Position numbers and translations under genes: made by a program
The notes under the pieces: model-generated
Databases searched by the model: none
Told to the model about the DNA's origin: nothing
What the model saw: the letters and a program-made list of their open reading frames with translations, nothing else
Source of the DNA: Streptomyces sp. 71268
GTDB lineage: Bacteria; Actinomycetota; Actinomycetes; Streptomycetales; Streptomycetaceae
Length of the DNA: 64,000 nt
Direction of reading: 5' to 3'
NCBI RefSeq assembly: GCF_029392895.1
Contig: NZ_CP114200.1
Coordinates: 2,573,001 to 2,637,000, forward strand
Shown here: piece after piece, positions 36,533 through 45,547 of the stretch
How the letters are laid out: every line of letters begins with the position of its first letter
Numbering within the stretch: position 1 is the stretch's first letter

Positions 36533-38755
36533 GTGGCGACTTTTCTGTATCGGCTCGGCCGCGGCGCCTTTCGGCGACGCGGCAGGGTCGTCCTCATATG
36601 GCTGGGCGTGCTGGCCGCGGTAGTGGTGGGCGCCGCGGGGGCGTCGGGCCCCTCGGACGAGGAGTTCTCGATGCCGGGGATCGAATCGCAGAAGGCGTTC
36701 GATCTCATGGAGGAGCGCTTTCCCGGAACCGCCGCGGACGGCGCCACCGCCCAGGTCGTCTTCGTCGCCCCGGACGGGCAGAAGGTGACCGCCGGCGACG
36801 CGCGGAAGGCCGTCGAGGACGCGGTGGGCTCGCTGGGCGGCGGCCCGCAGGTGGCCGACGTCGAGGACCCGTTCGCGTCGGAGGCCGTCAGCGAGGACGG
36901 AGCGACCGCGTATGCGACCGTCACCTACGAGGTGGGTCCCTCCGAGGTGACCGACGCCAGCCGAACCGCGGTGGACGAGGCGGCGGAACAGGCACGGGCG
37001 GCGGGCCTGACGGTGGAGACCGGCGGGTCGGCGATGGACAGCGGCGGCGGGCCCGGCGGAACCGCGGAGATCGTGGGCCTCGCCGCGGCGGCGGTCGTGC
37101 TGCTGTTCACCTTCGGATCGCTGGCCGCCGCGGGACTGCCGCTGCTGACCGCGGTCGTGAGCGTCGCGGTGAGTCTGTTCGTCATCGTGCTGCTGGCGGG
37201 CCCGTTGGGGCTTTCGGCGGACACGCTCACCCTCGGCATGATGTTGGGCCTGGCGGTGGGCATCGACTACGCCCTGTTCGTGGTCTCCCGCTACCGCGAG
37301 GAGCGCGGGCGCGGCCTGCCGCCGCAGGAGGCGGCCGGGGTGGCGGTGGGAACCGCCGGATCGGCGGTCGTGTTCGCCGGGGTCACCGTGGTGATCGCGC
37401 TGGCGGGCCTGTCGGTCGTCGGCATTCCCACGCTGACCAAGATGGGCCTGGCCGCCGCTGGGGCCGTCACGGTCGCCGTACTGGTGGCCTTGACGGTCGT
37501 CCCCGCGCTGCTCGGCTTCTGGCCGAACGCGGTGCTGTCGCGCAAGGTACGCAAGGCCGGCACCACCACCCCTCGCGACGGCGGCGCGGGCGGGCGGGGC
37601 AACCTGGGCGCGCGTTGGGCCCGTTTCGTACTGCGCCGCCCGGTAGCGGTACTGGTCCTCGGCGTGGTGGGCCTGGGCGCGCTGGCCGTGCCGATGACGT
37701 CGCTGCAACTGGGCATGCCGGGTGACGAGGCCAAGTCCACCGCCACCACCGAACGACGGGCCTACGACGCGCTCGCCGAGGGCTTCGGCCCGGGCTTCAA
37801 CGGTCCGCTCACCATCGTCGTGGACGCGAGGGAGGCGGCCGACCCGCGGGCGGCGGTACGCGCCATCAGCGACCGGATCAGCGCCACGGACGGCATCGTG
37901 TCGGTCTCGCGGGCCGGCTTCAACGAGGCCGGCGACACCGCCGTCTTCCGCGCCACCCCGTCCACCAGCCCAACGGACGAGAAGACCAAGGACCTGGTGG
38001 AGACGATCCGCCACGACCGGCCAGCGGTGGAGGAGCAGGCTTCGGCGACGTTCGAGGTCACCGGCACGACCGCGCTGAACATCGACATCGCGGCGAAGGT
38101 GCAGTCCGCGCTGGTGCCGTACCTGGCGGTGGTGGGCGGCCTGGCGGTGGTCCTGCTGCTGGTGGTCTTCCGGTCCGTGCTGGTACCGGTCAAGGCGGCC
38201 CTGGGCTTCGTCCTCTCGGTACTGGCCGCGCTGGGCGTGCTGGTACTGGTCTTCCAGGAGGGTCATGCGGCGGACCTCTTCGGAGTGGAGCAGACCGGGC
38301 CGATCATGAGTCTGATGCCGATCTTCATGATGGGTATCGTCTTCGGGCTGGCCATGGACTACGAGGTCTTCCTGGTCTCTCGCATGCGGGAGGCGTACAC
38401 CCGCGGGGAAACCGCCGGTCAGGCGGTCGTGTCCGGGTTCCAGCACAGCGCCCGGGTGGTCACGGCCGCCGCGCTGATCATGGTCGCGGTCTTCTCGGGC
38501 TTCATCGGGGAGGACGGTTCGCTGATCAAGATGCTCGGGTTCAGCCTGGCGGCCGCGGTGCTCTTCGACGCCTTCGTGGTCCGCATGGCGATCGTGCCCG
38601 CCGTCCTGGCCCTGCTCGGCGACCGGGCCTGGTGGCTGCCGTCGTGGCTGGGCCGCCTGCTGCCCCGCGTCGACGTGGAGGGCGAGGGACTCGGTCACGC
38701 ACGGCCCGACAGCCCGGGCCCGCACGCGGACGGATCGGTCGAAGCACGCGTGTGA
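36533..38755 (+). CDS. MMPL-family (RND-type) membrane transporter
   Basis: 740 residues from a GTG with GGGAG 8 nt upstream. Two halves each have one N-terminal membrane helix, a periplasmic loop and a block of five helices (around residues 170-330 and 525-700). Signature segments are LGMMLGLAVGIDYALFVVSRYREE and MMGIVFGLAMDYEVFLVSRMREAY, the proton-relay Asp-Tyr motifs of MMPL proteins. The family exports lipids or hydrophobic drugs, driven by protons. The two-component genes just downstream probably control it, and the CAGTAGG cluster upstream is a candidate binding site. Substrate unknown. Confidence 0.95.
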   Translation: MATFLYRLGRGAFRRRGRVVLIWLGVLAAVVVGAAGASGPSDEEFSMPGIESQKAFDLMEERFPGTAADGATAQVVFVAPDGQKVTAGDARKAVEDAVGSLGGGPQVADVEDPFASEAVSEDGATAYATVTYEVGPSEVTDASRTAVDEAAEQARAAGLTVETGGSAMDSGGGPGGTAEIVGLAAAAVVLLFTFGSLAAAGLPLLTAVVSVAVSLFVIVLLAGPLGLSADTLTLGMMLGLAVGIDYALFVVSRYREERGRGLPPQEAAGVAVGTAGSAVVFAGVTVVIALAGLSVVGIPTLTKMGLAAAGAVTVAVLVALTVVPALLGFWPNAVLSRKVRKAGTTTPRDGGAGGRGNLGARWARFVLRRPVAVLVLGVVGLGALAVPMTSLQLGMPGDEAKSTATTERRAYDALAEGFGPGFNGPLTIVVDAREAADPRAAVRAISDRISATDGIVSVSRAGFNEAGDTAVFRATPSTSPTDEKTKDLVETIRHDRPAVEEQASATFEVTGTTALNIDIAAKVQSALVPYLAVVGGLAVVLLLVVFRSVLVPVKAALGFVLSVLAALGVLVLVFQEGHAADLFGVEQTGPIMSLMPIFMMGIVFGLAMDYEVFLVSRMREAYTRGETAGQAVVSGFQHSARVVTAAALIMVAVFSGFIGEDGSLIKMLGFSLAAAVLFDAFVVRMAIVPAVLALLGDRAWWLPSWLGRLLPRVDVEGEGLGHARPDSPGPHADGSVEARV

Positions 38756-38770
38756 CCAACTCCCCCGCGA

Positions 38771-38800
38771 GACCGCCCGAGCGAGCTGCCTCGGGCGGTC
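38771..38800 (+). terminator. Hairpin after the MMPL gene
   Basis: A perfect 11-bp stem, GACCGCCCGAG with CTCGGGCGGTC, lies 15 nt after the MMPL stop. The histidine kinase gene begins 62 nt further on, so the two-component genes may depend on read-through or their own promoter. Confidence 0.65.
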
Positions 38801-38861
38801 CGCGCGCCCGCCGTCCTCATCAGCGACCATGGACCACGGCACGCCCCTTACGGAGACCACG

Positions 38862-40115
38862 ATGATCAACCTCCTCGAACGGTACGCGGAACGCCACGCT
38901 CGGGCCGCCGACGTGGTGACCGCGGTGACGGTGTGCGTGTGCACTCTCCTCGGGGCTCGGATCAGCACCTCCGAGTCCTCACCTCCACCCGCGCTGTGGC
39001 CCGCCTGGATTCTCGTCGTCTCCGGAGTGGCCGTCCTTGCCTGTCGCAGCCACCCGCGCGCCACCCTCGCGGTCACCGCCACCGCGGCGGCCGTGCTGAC
39101 CGCCCTGGGCTACCTGCCAAGTCCCCTGCTGTTGGCCCCCGTCATGACCGCCCTGTACTGGCTCGCCGCGCTCACCGACTCGCGCACCACCGCCCTCTAC
39201 GGCTCGGCGACCATGGCCGTGCTGGTGGCCACCTCGCTCGCCGCCGCCCCGCTCGGCGACGACTTCATCCTGCGCACTGTGGGCACGGTGCTGTGGCTGC
39301 TGCTACCGGTGTCCCTGGGCGGCGGGAGCCGCTTCCGTCGCGCCTACCTCGAATCCGTCAAGGCCCGCGCCGCCCACGCCGAACGCACCCGCGAAGAGGA
39401 GGCCCGGCTCCGCGTCGCCGAGGAACGCATGCGCATCGCCCGCGAACTCCACGACGCCATCGCCCACCACATGGCCGTCGCCCACGCCCAGGCCGGCACC
39501 GCCGCCCACCTCGCTGACACCCATCCGGAACAGACCCGTGGAATCCTGACCGACCTGGTCGGAACCACCTCCTCCGCACTCCTGGAACTACGCGCCACGG
39601 TGGGTGTCCTACGCCAGACCGCCGACCCGGACACCGACCCGCTGGAGCCCACCCCGGGCCTGGACCGCCTCCCCGCGCTGGTCGCCGGCTGCGCATCGGC
39701 CGGCCTGACGGTCACGGTCAGCACCGAGGGGGAGGCTCAACCCCTGTCCCCGGGAGTGGACCTGACCGCCTACCGGATCATCCAGGAGGCCCTGACCAAC
39801 GCGACGAAGCACGCGTCCGACCACGCGGCCCGAGTCCAGCTCCGCTACGAGGACGCACGCCTACTCATCACCGTCACCAACGACGGCACAGCCAACGGCG
39901 GAGCCGTCCCACCGGTGCCCGGCGGCGGGTACGGACTGATGGGCATGCGCGAGCGCGCCCACTCCATCGGCGGCGACCTACGCGCCGGCCCCCGCCTCGA
40001 AGGCGGCTTCGAAGTCGCCGCCGCCCTCCCCTTTCAGCCCCGCACCCTGGCGCAAGCCCCGACGGACCCTCCGACGGACGCCCCAGCCGGACCACGACAC
40101 GAGGAAACCCGTTGA
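38862..40115 (+). CDS. Sensor histidine kinase (NarL-partner, HisKA_3 type)
   Basis: 417 residues from the ATG at 38862, which has GGAG 6 nt upstream; an in-frame ATG at 38829 lacks a ribosome site. About four to five membrane helices occupy residues 15-165. The dimerisation/phosphoacceptor helix RIARELHDAIAHHMAVAHAQAG contains the active His, and the HATPase has N-box ALTNATKHA and G-box GGGYGLMGMRERAHSIGG. The stop overlaps the next gene by TTGA, so kinase and regulator are coupled. Likely signal: membrane or drug stress, given the MMPL neighbour (inference). Confidence 0.94.
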   Translation: MINLLERYAERHARAADVVTAVTVCVCTLLGARISTSESSPPPALWPAWILVVSGVAVLACRSHPRATLAVTATAAAVLTALGYLPSPLLLAPVMTALYWLAALTDSRTTALYGSATMAVLVATSLAAAPLGDDFILRTVGTVLWLLLPVSLGGGSRFRRAYLESVKARAAHAERTREEEARLRVAEERMRIARELHDAIAHHMAVAHAQAGTAAHLADTHPEQTRGILTDLVGTTSSALLELRATVGVLRQTADPDTDPLEPTPGLDRLPALVAGCASAGLTVTVSTEGEAQPLSPGVDLTAYRIIQEALTNATKHASDHAARVQLRYEDARLLITVTNDGTANGGAVPPVPGGGYGLMGMRERAHSIGGDLRAGPRLEGGFEVAAALPFQPRTLAQAPTDPPTDAPAGPRHEETR

Positions 40116-40792
40116 CCATCCGCGTCCTGCTCGCTGACGACCAGGCCCTGCTGCGCGGCACCTTCCGGCTCCTGATCGACTCATGCGACGACATGGAGGT
40201 CGTCGGCGAGGCCGCCGACGGTCGTCAGGCGGTAGAACAGGCCCGCTCGCACCGGCCCGATGTCGTCCTCATGGATATTCGTATGCCCGGTGCCGACGGC
40301 CTCGCCGCCACCGCCAGCATCTGCGCGGACCCCGATCTCGCCAGCACCCGCGTCCTGATCCTGACCATGTTCGAGACTGAGGAGTACGTCGCCCAGGCGC
40401 TGCGGGTGGGCGCCAGCGGCTTCCTCGGCAAGTACGTCACCACGGACGCGCTACTGAACGGCATCCGCACCGTCGCCGCCGGCGAAGCCCTCCTGTCGCC
40501 CGGAGCCACCCAGGCTCTGATCACCCGTTTCCTCACCCTTCCCACCTCCGGTCCGCCCCTCGCCCCAGCCGAACGCCTCGCTGATCTCACCCCGCGCGAA
40601 CAAGAAGTCACCGTTCTGGCAGCCCACGGCAAATCCAATGACCAGATCGCCCAGGAACTCGTCTTGAGCGTGCTGACCGTCCGCACCCACATCCAACGCG
40701 CCATGACCAAACTCGGCGCGCGTGACCGTGCTCAACTCGTCGTCATCGCCTACCAGAACGGCCTCGTACGCCCTGCGCCTCCCCACTCCTGA
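40112..40792 (+). CDS. NarL/FixJ-family response regulator
   Basis: 226 residues from a TTG that overlaps the kinase stop (TTGA), with GAGG 7 nt upstream. The receiver domain has the phospho-Asp in DVVLMDIRMPG, and K in FLGKYV. The C-terminal LuxR helix-turn-helix is ADLTPREQEVTVLAAHGKSNDQIAQELVLSVLTVRTHIQRAMTKLGARDRAQLVV. It pairs with the kinase before it. The CAGTAGG motif cluster ahead of the MMPL gene is a reasonable target. Confidence 0.96.
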   Translation: MTIRVLLADDQALLRGTFRLLIDSCDDMEVVGEAADGRQAVEQARSHRPDVVLMDIRMPGADGLAATASICADPDLASTRVLILTMFETEEYVAQALRVGASGFLGKYVTTDALLNGIRTVAAGEALLSPGATQALITRFLTLPTSGPPLAPAERLADLTPREQEVTVLAAHGKSNDQIAQELVLSVLTVRTHIQRAMTKLGARDRAQLVVIAYQNGLVRPAPPHS

Positions 40793-41065
40793 CGCTTACG
40801 TCGTCCGTCCCCAACACGCCTTCGGGCGGGCGACTTTGGGCCGATGACACGGCGCTGATGCCGACCACCTGCCCAGCAGGCACAGCGGCCGTCGTTCGCG
40901 ACGAGTACCCGGACTGCGACCCGCACCCCCGTAGCGGGCCAGCGCCAGACCACAGCAGTCGGGCTGTCGCGGAGCCGGTTGACACGCACCAGTCGCACGC
41001 GGCCGTGCCGACCGCGCTCGTGCGCCCAGCGCCGTGCCGTCACCTGTGCCGGCTTGTCGGAGACG

Positions 41066-41455
41066 TCACGCCTGCGCGGCGTACACCAGCTCCCAGACGT
41101 GACCGTCCAGGTCCTGGAAGCTGCCCCCGTACATCGGCCCCTCCCGCAGGGCCGGCTTCCACGGCTTGCCGCCAGCCGCTATGGCCCGAGCGACCGTGTC
41201 GTCCACTTCCTCCTTGGACTCCGCGGACAGACAGGTGATGACCTCGGTGACCCTCTTGGCGTCGGCGATGTCGCCGTTGACGAAGTCCTTGAAGCGGTCC
41301 TCTTCGAGGAGCATGACGAAGATGTTCTGCTCAACGATCATGCACGACGTCTTCTCGTCGGAGAACTCGTCGTTGAACTCGAAGCCCAACCGTCCGAAGA
41401 ACTCCACGGATCGCTTGACGTCGCTGACCGGCAGGTTGATGAAGGCCGTACGCAT
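41066..41455 (-). CDS. VOC-family (glyoxalase/extradiol-type) protein
   Basis: 129 residues from MRTAFINLPVSDVKRSVEFF, with GAGGAG 8 nt upstream of the ATG. The beta-alpha-beta-beta-beta modules are clear: FINLPVSDVKRSVEFFGRLGFEF and a C-terminal GSFQDLDGHVWELVY. This resembles small VOC proteins often called glyoxalase or lactoylglutathione-lyase-like; their reactions are mostly unknown and some bind and resist drugs. It is divergent from the HxlR gene, which likely controls it. Confidence 0.92.
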   Translation of the reverse strand: MRTAFINLPVSDVKRSVEFFGRLGFEFNDEFSDEKTSCMIVEQNIFVMLLEEDRFKDFVNGDIADAKRVTEVITCLSAESKEEVDDTVARAIAAGGKPWKPALREGPMYGGSFQDLDGHVWELVYAAQA

Positions 41456-41569
41456 CGCGGTGACTCCTCTGATCGATGACGACCCTGGCCACGCCGGCCA
41501 GGCACCGTGCCGCACTGGGACATCCCCGCAACCGCTCCAGGGGGCCGTGAAGACAAGGTAGCAAGCCTT

Positions 41570-41607
41570 ACTCCTAAAAAACAAGTGGATGCTTTCTTTT
41601 CAGGAGT
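41570..41607. promoter_or_regulatory. VOC/HxlR divergent promoter with ACTCCT...AGGAGT inverted repeat
   Basis: ACTCCT (41570-41575) followed by AAAAA, and TTTTC then AGGAGT (41602-41607), form an inverted repeat with a 26-nt spacer in an unusually AT-rich segment. A TTGTTT/TACCTT promoter reads leftward to the VOC gene and TAGGAT lies just before the HxlR gene. HxlR proteins usually bind such divergent regions. Confidence 0.5.
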
Positions 41608-41627
41608 TGCTCGCGTAGGATGGCGCC

Positions 41628-42302
41628 ATGGCCACGAAGCGGAGTTACCACGACGCATGCGGCACGGCGCATGCCCTCGACCTCGTCGGAGAACGCTGGG
41701 CCCTCCTGGTGGTGCGCGAACTCCTCCTGGGTCCCAAGCGATACGGCGACCTGCGCGCCGACCTGCCCGGCATCAGCACCAACGTCCTCTCCCACCGACT
41801 CGACGAGCTGGAGGAGGCAGGCGTCGTGTATCGCCGCACGCTTCCGCCTCCGGCCAACGCTCGGGTGTACGAACTCACCGAGTGGGGCCTTGAGCTGGAG
41901 CCGATCATTCGCGACCTCGGCCGCTGGGGAGCCCGGTCCCCCGCCCATCAGCGCGACGCGAGCATCAGCCCGACCTCGTTCGTCCTCTCTCTCAGGACGA
42001 ACTTCGACCCCGAAGCGGCCAGCGGTGTCCAGGCGGTGTACGAGCTGCACCTGGGCCAGCACAGCTTCCACGCCAGGGTCGCGGACGGCGTGTTCGAGAT
42101 CGACAGAGGTACAACGTCGGCGCCGGACGCGACGATAGAGGGGCCCCCTGACGCGCTCGCCTCCGTCATATACGGGGGGCGTGACATGACGGAGGCGACA
42201 CATGCGAGCGACCTGGCCGTAAAGGGTGACCTGACCGCGGTCGAGCGCTTCCTCTCCCTCTTCTCACTCCCCGAGCCCGCTGCCCAATCCGACCAGAGGT
42301 AG
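41628..42302 (+). CDS. HxlR-family regulator with C-terminal SCP2-like extension
   Basis: 224 residues. The HxlR winged helix covers the first 105 residues: CGTAHALDLVGERWALLVVRELLLGPKRYGDLRADLPGISTNVLSHRLDELEEAGVVYRR. The remainder (FDPEAASGVQAVYELHLGQHSFHARVADG to the end) resembles an SCP2/sterol-carrier-like sensor domain found in longer HxlR proteins. The ATG has only a weak ribosome site and TAGGAT lies 11 nt upstream, so a leaderless or near-leaderless message is possible. It is divergent from the VOC gene, its probable target. Confidence 0.92.
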   Translation: MATKRSYHDACGTAHALDLVGERWALLVVRELLLGPKRYGDLRADLPGISTNVLSHRLDELEEAGVVYRRTLPPPANARVYELTEWGLELEPIIRDLGRWGARSPAHQRDASISPTSFVLSLRTNFDPEAASGVQAVYELHLGQHSFHARVADGVFEIDRGTTSAPDATIEGPPDALASVIYGGRDMTEATHASDLAVKGDLTAVERFLSLFSLPEPAAQSDQR

Positions 42303-42431
42303 CCCGCCCTGCTGGTGGGACCGTGCGCCGGCCACGGTTCCACCCGCCTACCTCATCAACCACCCGGCGGGGCGTCAGCGCTACCGCGGCGTCACCGCAG
42401 CTCTGGCCGCGCCACTGTCGCTCCGCGCGGA

Positions 42432-44087
42432 TCAGCGCTGCTCTAGGTGCCGCGTCGATCGACTGCGCAGCGGCGACCAGCAGGCCAACCCGATGAGCAC
42501 GGCGAGCACATGGCCCCAGTTCGTGAGGGGGTCAGCGAGTTCCATCAGGTCCCACGCGAGCACCGCCCCCAGGCTCACCAGAACCGCCCACCGAACCCAT
42601 CGCACGAGGAGGCCAGCCAGCGCCGCCAGACTCGCCAACAGCCCATAGCTGATCCCGTAGTCGAGCCGATCAAGAGAGCTGGGCGGTAGATGACCGGAGG
42701 CCACGGAAGCGGCGACCGGCAACTCCGTGAACAGCGTGGCCAGCACATGCCCGAGTGCGAACACCGCAGCCGTGCGCCAAGCGCCCACCCGACGCTCCAG
42801 CGCGCCCAACACGAAAGGGAAGAGCACGATGGACGGTGACGTGAGTCCGCCCGCTACCCAGATACCGCTGGTTACCAGCGCGAACAGCGGCCGATGCGCG
42901 AGGTTCGAGGCGTCGGAGCTGGAACCCTCCAGCGCACCGTTCACCGCTCCCGGATCGCCCAACGTGACGAACAGGCCGGTGACCAGCAGCACGACGGCGT
43001 AGCAGAACGTGAAGGGCGTACGGGCGGGCCTCGGCAGGGCAGATGCCAGCCGCGCACCCCACTCCCGCCTGTCACGCCAGGCGAGGGCCGGGGACCACCC
43101 AGTGCCAGGGTTCGTCCGCCAACGTCTGGGCCGCGTCGCCGACTCTGGGCGAGGGCGTCGCCCGCCATCTCCCGTGCCGGGCACGGTGCGGCGCGAGGCC
43201 GCAGGTAGGTGGGGTGTGTTCGCCGTCGGCACCGCCGCCCGTGGTGCGGCGCTCACCTTCCCGGGCGGAGCGGCGTGAGGAGCGGTCGCATCTGATACGG
43301 CGACACACGAGGCGGTGTGCGCCATGGCGATATGGGGTGCATGGGACTCGCGGTGAGCGGGCGTCACGGCCACGGGACGAGTCGAGGGCCGCTCGATCTC
43401 GGCACGGGCGGCCTCAACTGCGGGTCGAGGGGCGAGGAAGTGTGAGGTCCCGGCGCTGGTCGTCGCGGCAGACCGCGCCGGAGGAGGGGGTGGCGTGACG
43501 GGTCGGCCGGAGAACGACGAGTCGGATGAGCCGGCCGGGCCGTCTGAGCCAGTGACCAAGGGCGCCGAGTCGAGCGATCCGGACGATGAGGCCGGGCCGA
43601 TGGCGTCAAGTGAGAGTGCTTGGGAGGTACGCGGGCCAGGGGTGAGCGCGTGAGACGTGTGCGCGTGGGGCGTGAGTGCGTCCGACGGGGCCGGGTGGGA
43701 AGCGAGCACGTCCAGCGTGAGTGCGCGGAGCGCGGGCGCGCGAGGCGTGAGTGCGGCGCGGGCGGGTGTGGCGGTGGCAGGTGTAGGAGCGTGGCGCGCG
43801 GGGCGGTCCGACCGGGGCTCGTCGCGGGTTTCGTCGTACGGGAGAGGGGGGTGGTCGGACGTGAGGTTCGGAGGGGCGATAGCCCGGTCCCACGCGGTGC
43901 GGGGACGGGCGGAGCGAGACCAGGCGGAACCAGACCAGGCGAAGCGGGACCAGACCGAGCGGGGCCAGGCGGTGCGGCGCGGCGTATCGCCGGCCGACTC
44001 AGCGGGTGTCTTCGACCAGGTCACCGCCCTTGAAGCCCCTCTCACGAATGGCGCGGCCACGCGCCGCAAGGCTCCACCCTCTGCCAA
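42432..44087 (-). CDS. Rhomboid-like membrane protein with low-complexity N-terminal extension (start uncertain)
   Basis: The supported part is the last 210 residues (about 42432-43065), a six-helix membrane domain. It begins PFTFCYAVVLLVTGLFVTL and includes LGALERRVGAWRTAAVFALGHVLATLFTE, DYGISYGLLASLAALAGLL and TNWGHVLAVLIGLACW. This matches the rhomboid-like family of streptomycetes. GISYG and the late WGH are placed like the Ser and His of rhomboid proteases, but activity is unproven. The upstream 340 residues are Pro/Ser/Ala/Arg-rich and contain repeats (AWSRS-type pentapeptides from a 15-bp array, ALTPHAHTS-type units). They may not be translated; no start has a convincing ribosome site. 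Confidence 0.65.
   Translation of the reverse strand: MAEGGALRRVAAPFVRGASRAVTWSKTPAESAGDTPRRTAWPRSVWSRFAWSGSAWSRSARPRTAWDRAIAPPNLTSDHPPLPYDETRDEPRSDRPARHAPTPATATPARAALTPRAPALRALTLDVLASHPAPSDALTPHAHTSHALTPGPRTSQALSLDAIGPASSSGSLDSAPLVTGSDGPAGSSDSSFSGRPVTPPPPPARSAATTSAGTSHFLAPRPAVEAARAEIERPSTRPVAVTPAHRESHAPHIAMAHTASCVAVSDATAPHAAPPGKVSAAPRAAVPTANTPHLPAASRRTVPGTGDGGRRPRPESATRPRRWRTNPGTGWSPALAWRDRREWGARLASALPRPARTPFTFCYAVVLLVTGLFVTLGDPGAVNGALEGSSSDASNLAHRPLFALVTSGIWVAGGLTSPSIVLFPFVLGALERRVGAWRTAAVFALGHVLATLFTELPVAASVASGHLPPSSLDRLDYGISYGLLASLAALAGLLVRWVRWAVLVSLGAVLAWDLMELADPLTNWGHVLAVLIGLACWSPLRSRSTRHLEQR
43918..43977. repeat. 15-bp tandem repeat, four copies
   Basis: Units start at 43918, 43933, 43948 and 43963, each GACCAGGCGGAGCGG-like with one to five changes. 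In the minus-strand frame they encode arginine/serine/tryptophan pentapeptides. It is one of five short tandem arrays between 43.9 and 48.1 kb. Confidence 0.7.
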
Positions 44088-44308
44088 ACGGGAACCACAT
44101 GCCCCAGGAAAGGAGTGTGATGATCGCCACTGTAGACAACCCCGCAGGGCTCGTTTTCATCGCCCGCTGGGTGGCGGGCTTACGGGCTCGCGCCGCGTTG
44201 GCCCGGCAACGCGTTCCTATCGCGTTGGACCGCCTCACCCGGCTGTGGCGAAAATGGCCCGGTTCCGCCCGTCAGCCTTGTGCCGCCACACCTTCGGAGG
44301 TCAGCGCC

Positions 44309-45436
44309 ATGTCCGCCGCGCCGTACGAGTCCGCGCCGTATGAGTCTGTGCCGTACGAGTCCGCGCCGTATGACACCGATGACCGGCCGGTGACCGTCGA
44401 GCGTCGTGAGGGGCCCTACGGGGAGGTGGTGCTGCGGCGGCGTGGGCAGGGCGCGGAAGCCGTGTGGGAGATCATTGCCAATGGTTGCTTCCTGATGGAC
44501 ACCTCCGACGGCCGGTCCGAGCGGCTGCTGATCCGTGCCGCGCTGAACGCCCTCACGCAGGGTGCGGAGTCGGGCGCCCGCTCCGGCTCCGGTTCTGGCT
44601 CCGTTGGCGATGTCAGTGTCGCCCCGGCTGCGACCGGTGCCAGCTCGCCGACCACCGCTTCCGTACCGGCCGCGAGCGACGAGTTGGCGTCTGTGCTCGC
44701 TGCGGAGGCGCGGTGCGCGATACACGGCGGGGGGTCGGGCGGCGACTCGGGCGGGATGAGTGGCTCGCACATGCGGCGAGGCTCTCAGGACGTGGATTTT
44801 CGGCCCGCGGTGTTGATCGGGGGGCTGGGGGTCGGGTTCTCACTGGTCGAGGCGGTAGCAGAGCCGCGGTGGGGGCGCATCGTCGTCGCCGAGCGGGAAC
44901 AGGCGGTCATCGACTGGCATCTGCGGGGACCGCTCGCCGAACTCACCGGGCCCGCCCTCGCCGACCCACGGACCGAGATCCTGCACACGGACCTGGTCGC
45001 CTATCTGCGCGGGCCGTCCCCCGACAGTGCCAACCACAGCGCCGCACCGAGTACCCAGCACGATGCCGACGAGCACGGTTCCGCCTCTCGGAGTGCGGGG
45101 CGGACCGCGCCCACACGGGACGGGGCGGCGATACCGGTGAGCGGTTCCCGCGCCTGCGACGCGGAGCAGAGGTACGACGCGCTGTGTCTGGATATCGACA
45201 ATGGCCCGGACTGGACGGTGACCGAGGACAACGGCGGTCTGTACTCTCCCGCGGGGCTCGCGGCCTGCCGGGAGCGGCTCAACCCCGGCGGAGTGCTCGC
45301 GATCTGGTCCGCGCAGCCGTCGACAGCGTTTGAGGAGGCGTTGCGGAATGCCGGTTTCACGTCCGTACGGACGGAAGAGATCACCGTTGCCCGAGGCGTC
45401 CCAGACGTGGTTCACCTCGCGATTCGCGGTGCGTAG
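44309..45436 (+). CDS. Spermidine-synthase-like (Rossmann methyltransferase-fold) protein
   Basis: 375 residues from the ATG at 44309 with GGAGG 8 nt upstream. An in-frame ATG at 44120 with AAAGGAG is an alternative and would add 63 residues including a TTA codon. Core motifs: GPYGEVVLRRR, LIGGLGVGFSLVEAV (nucleotide loop), RIVVAEREQAVIDWH, DALCLDIDNGPDWTV and GGVLAIWSAQPS, as in polyamine-synthase-like proteins. The N-terminus carries four APYES-type repeats. Inserts at residues about 90-140 and 230-265 are low-complexity. The catalytic Asp for polyamine binding is not evident, so real spermidine synthesis is doubtful. It may be co-transcribed with the response regulator. Confidence 0.85.
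   Translation: MSAAPYESAPYESVPYESAPYDTDDRPVTVERREGPYGEVVLRRRGQGAEAVWEIIANGCFLMDTSDGRSERLLIRAALNALTQGAESGARSGSGSGSVGDVSVAPAATGASSPTTASVPAASDELASVLAAEARCAIHGGGSGGDSGGMSGSHMRRGSQDVDFRPAVLIGGLGVGFSLVEAVAEPRWGRIVVAEREQAVIDWHLRGPLAELTGPALADPRTEILHTDLVAYLRGPSPDSANHSAAPSTQHDADEHGSASRSAGRTAPTRDGAAIPVSGSRACDAEQRYDALCLDIDNGPDWTVTEDNGGLYSPAGLAACRERLNPGGVLAIWSAQPSTAFEEALRNAGFTSVRTEEITVARGVPDVVHLAIRGA
44318..44377 (+). repeat. 15-bp tandem repeat encoding (APYES)4
   Basis: Four in-frame copies of GCGCCGTACGAGTCC-type units start at 44318, 44333, 44348 and 44363, encoding APYES, APYES, VPYES and APYDT at the start of the spermidine-synthase-like protein. Confidence 0.85.
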
Positions 45437-45547
45437 CCGAGCCAAGCACACTGCGTTTACGCTGCTTGCCAGCGAATGCTGCCTGGGTAGCCAGGGATGA
45501 CCAACCCCGGCGCGCCAGGCAAGGGACAACGCAGCAGGGGCGGGCAG

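Noticed and set aside
44309..45436. Genuine spermidine synthase
   Set aside because: Nucleotide-binding motifs are present, but polyamine-site residues are not evident and the protein has repeat and low-complexity inserts; only a fold-level name is supported.
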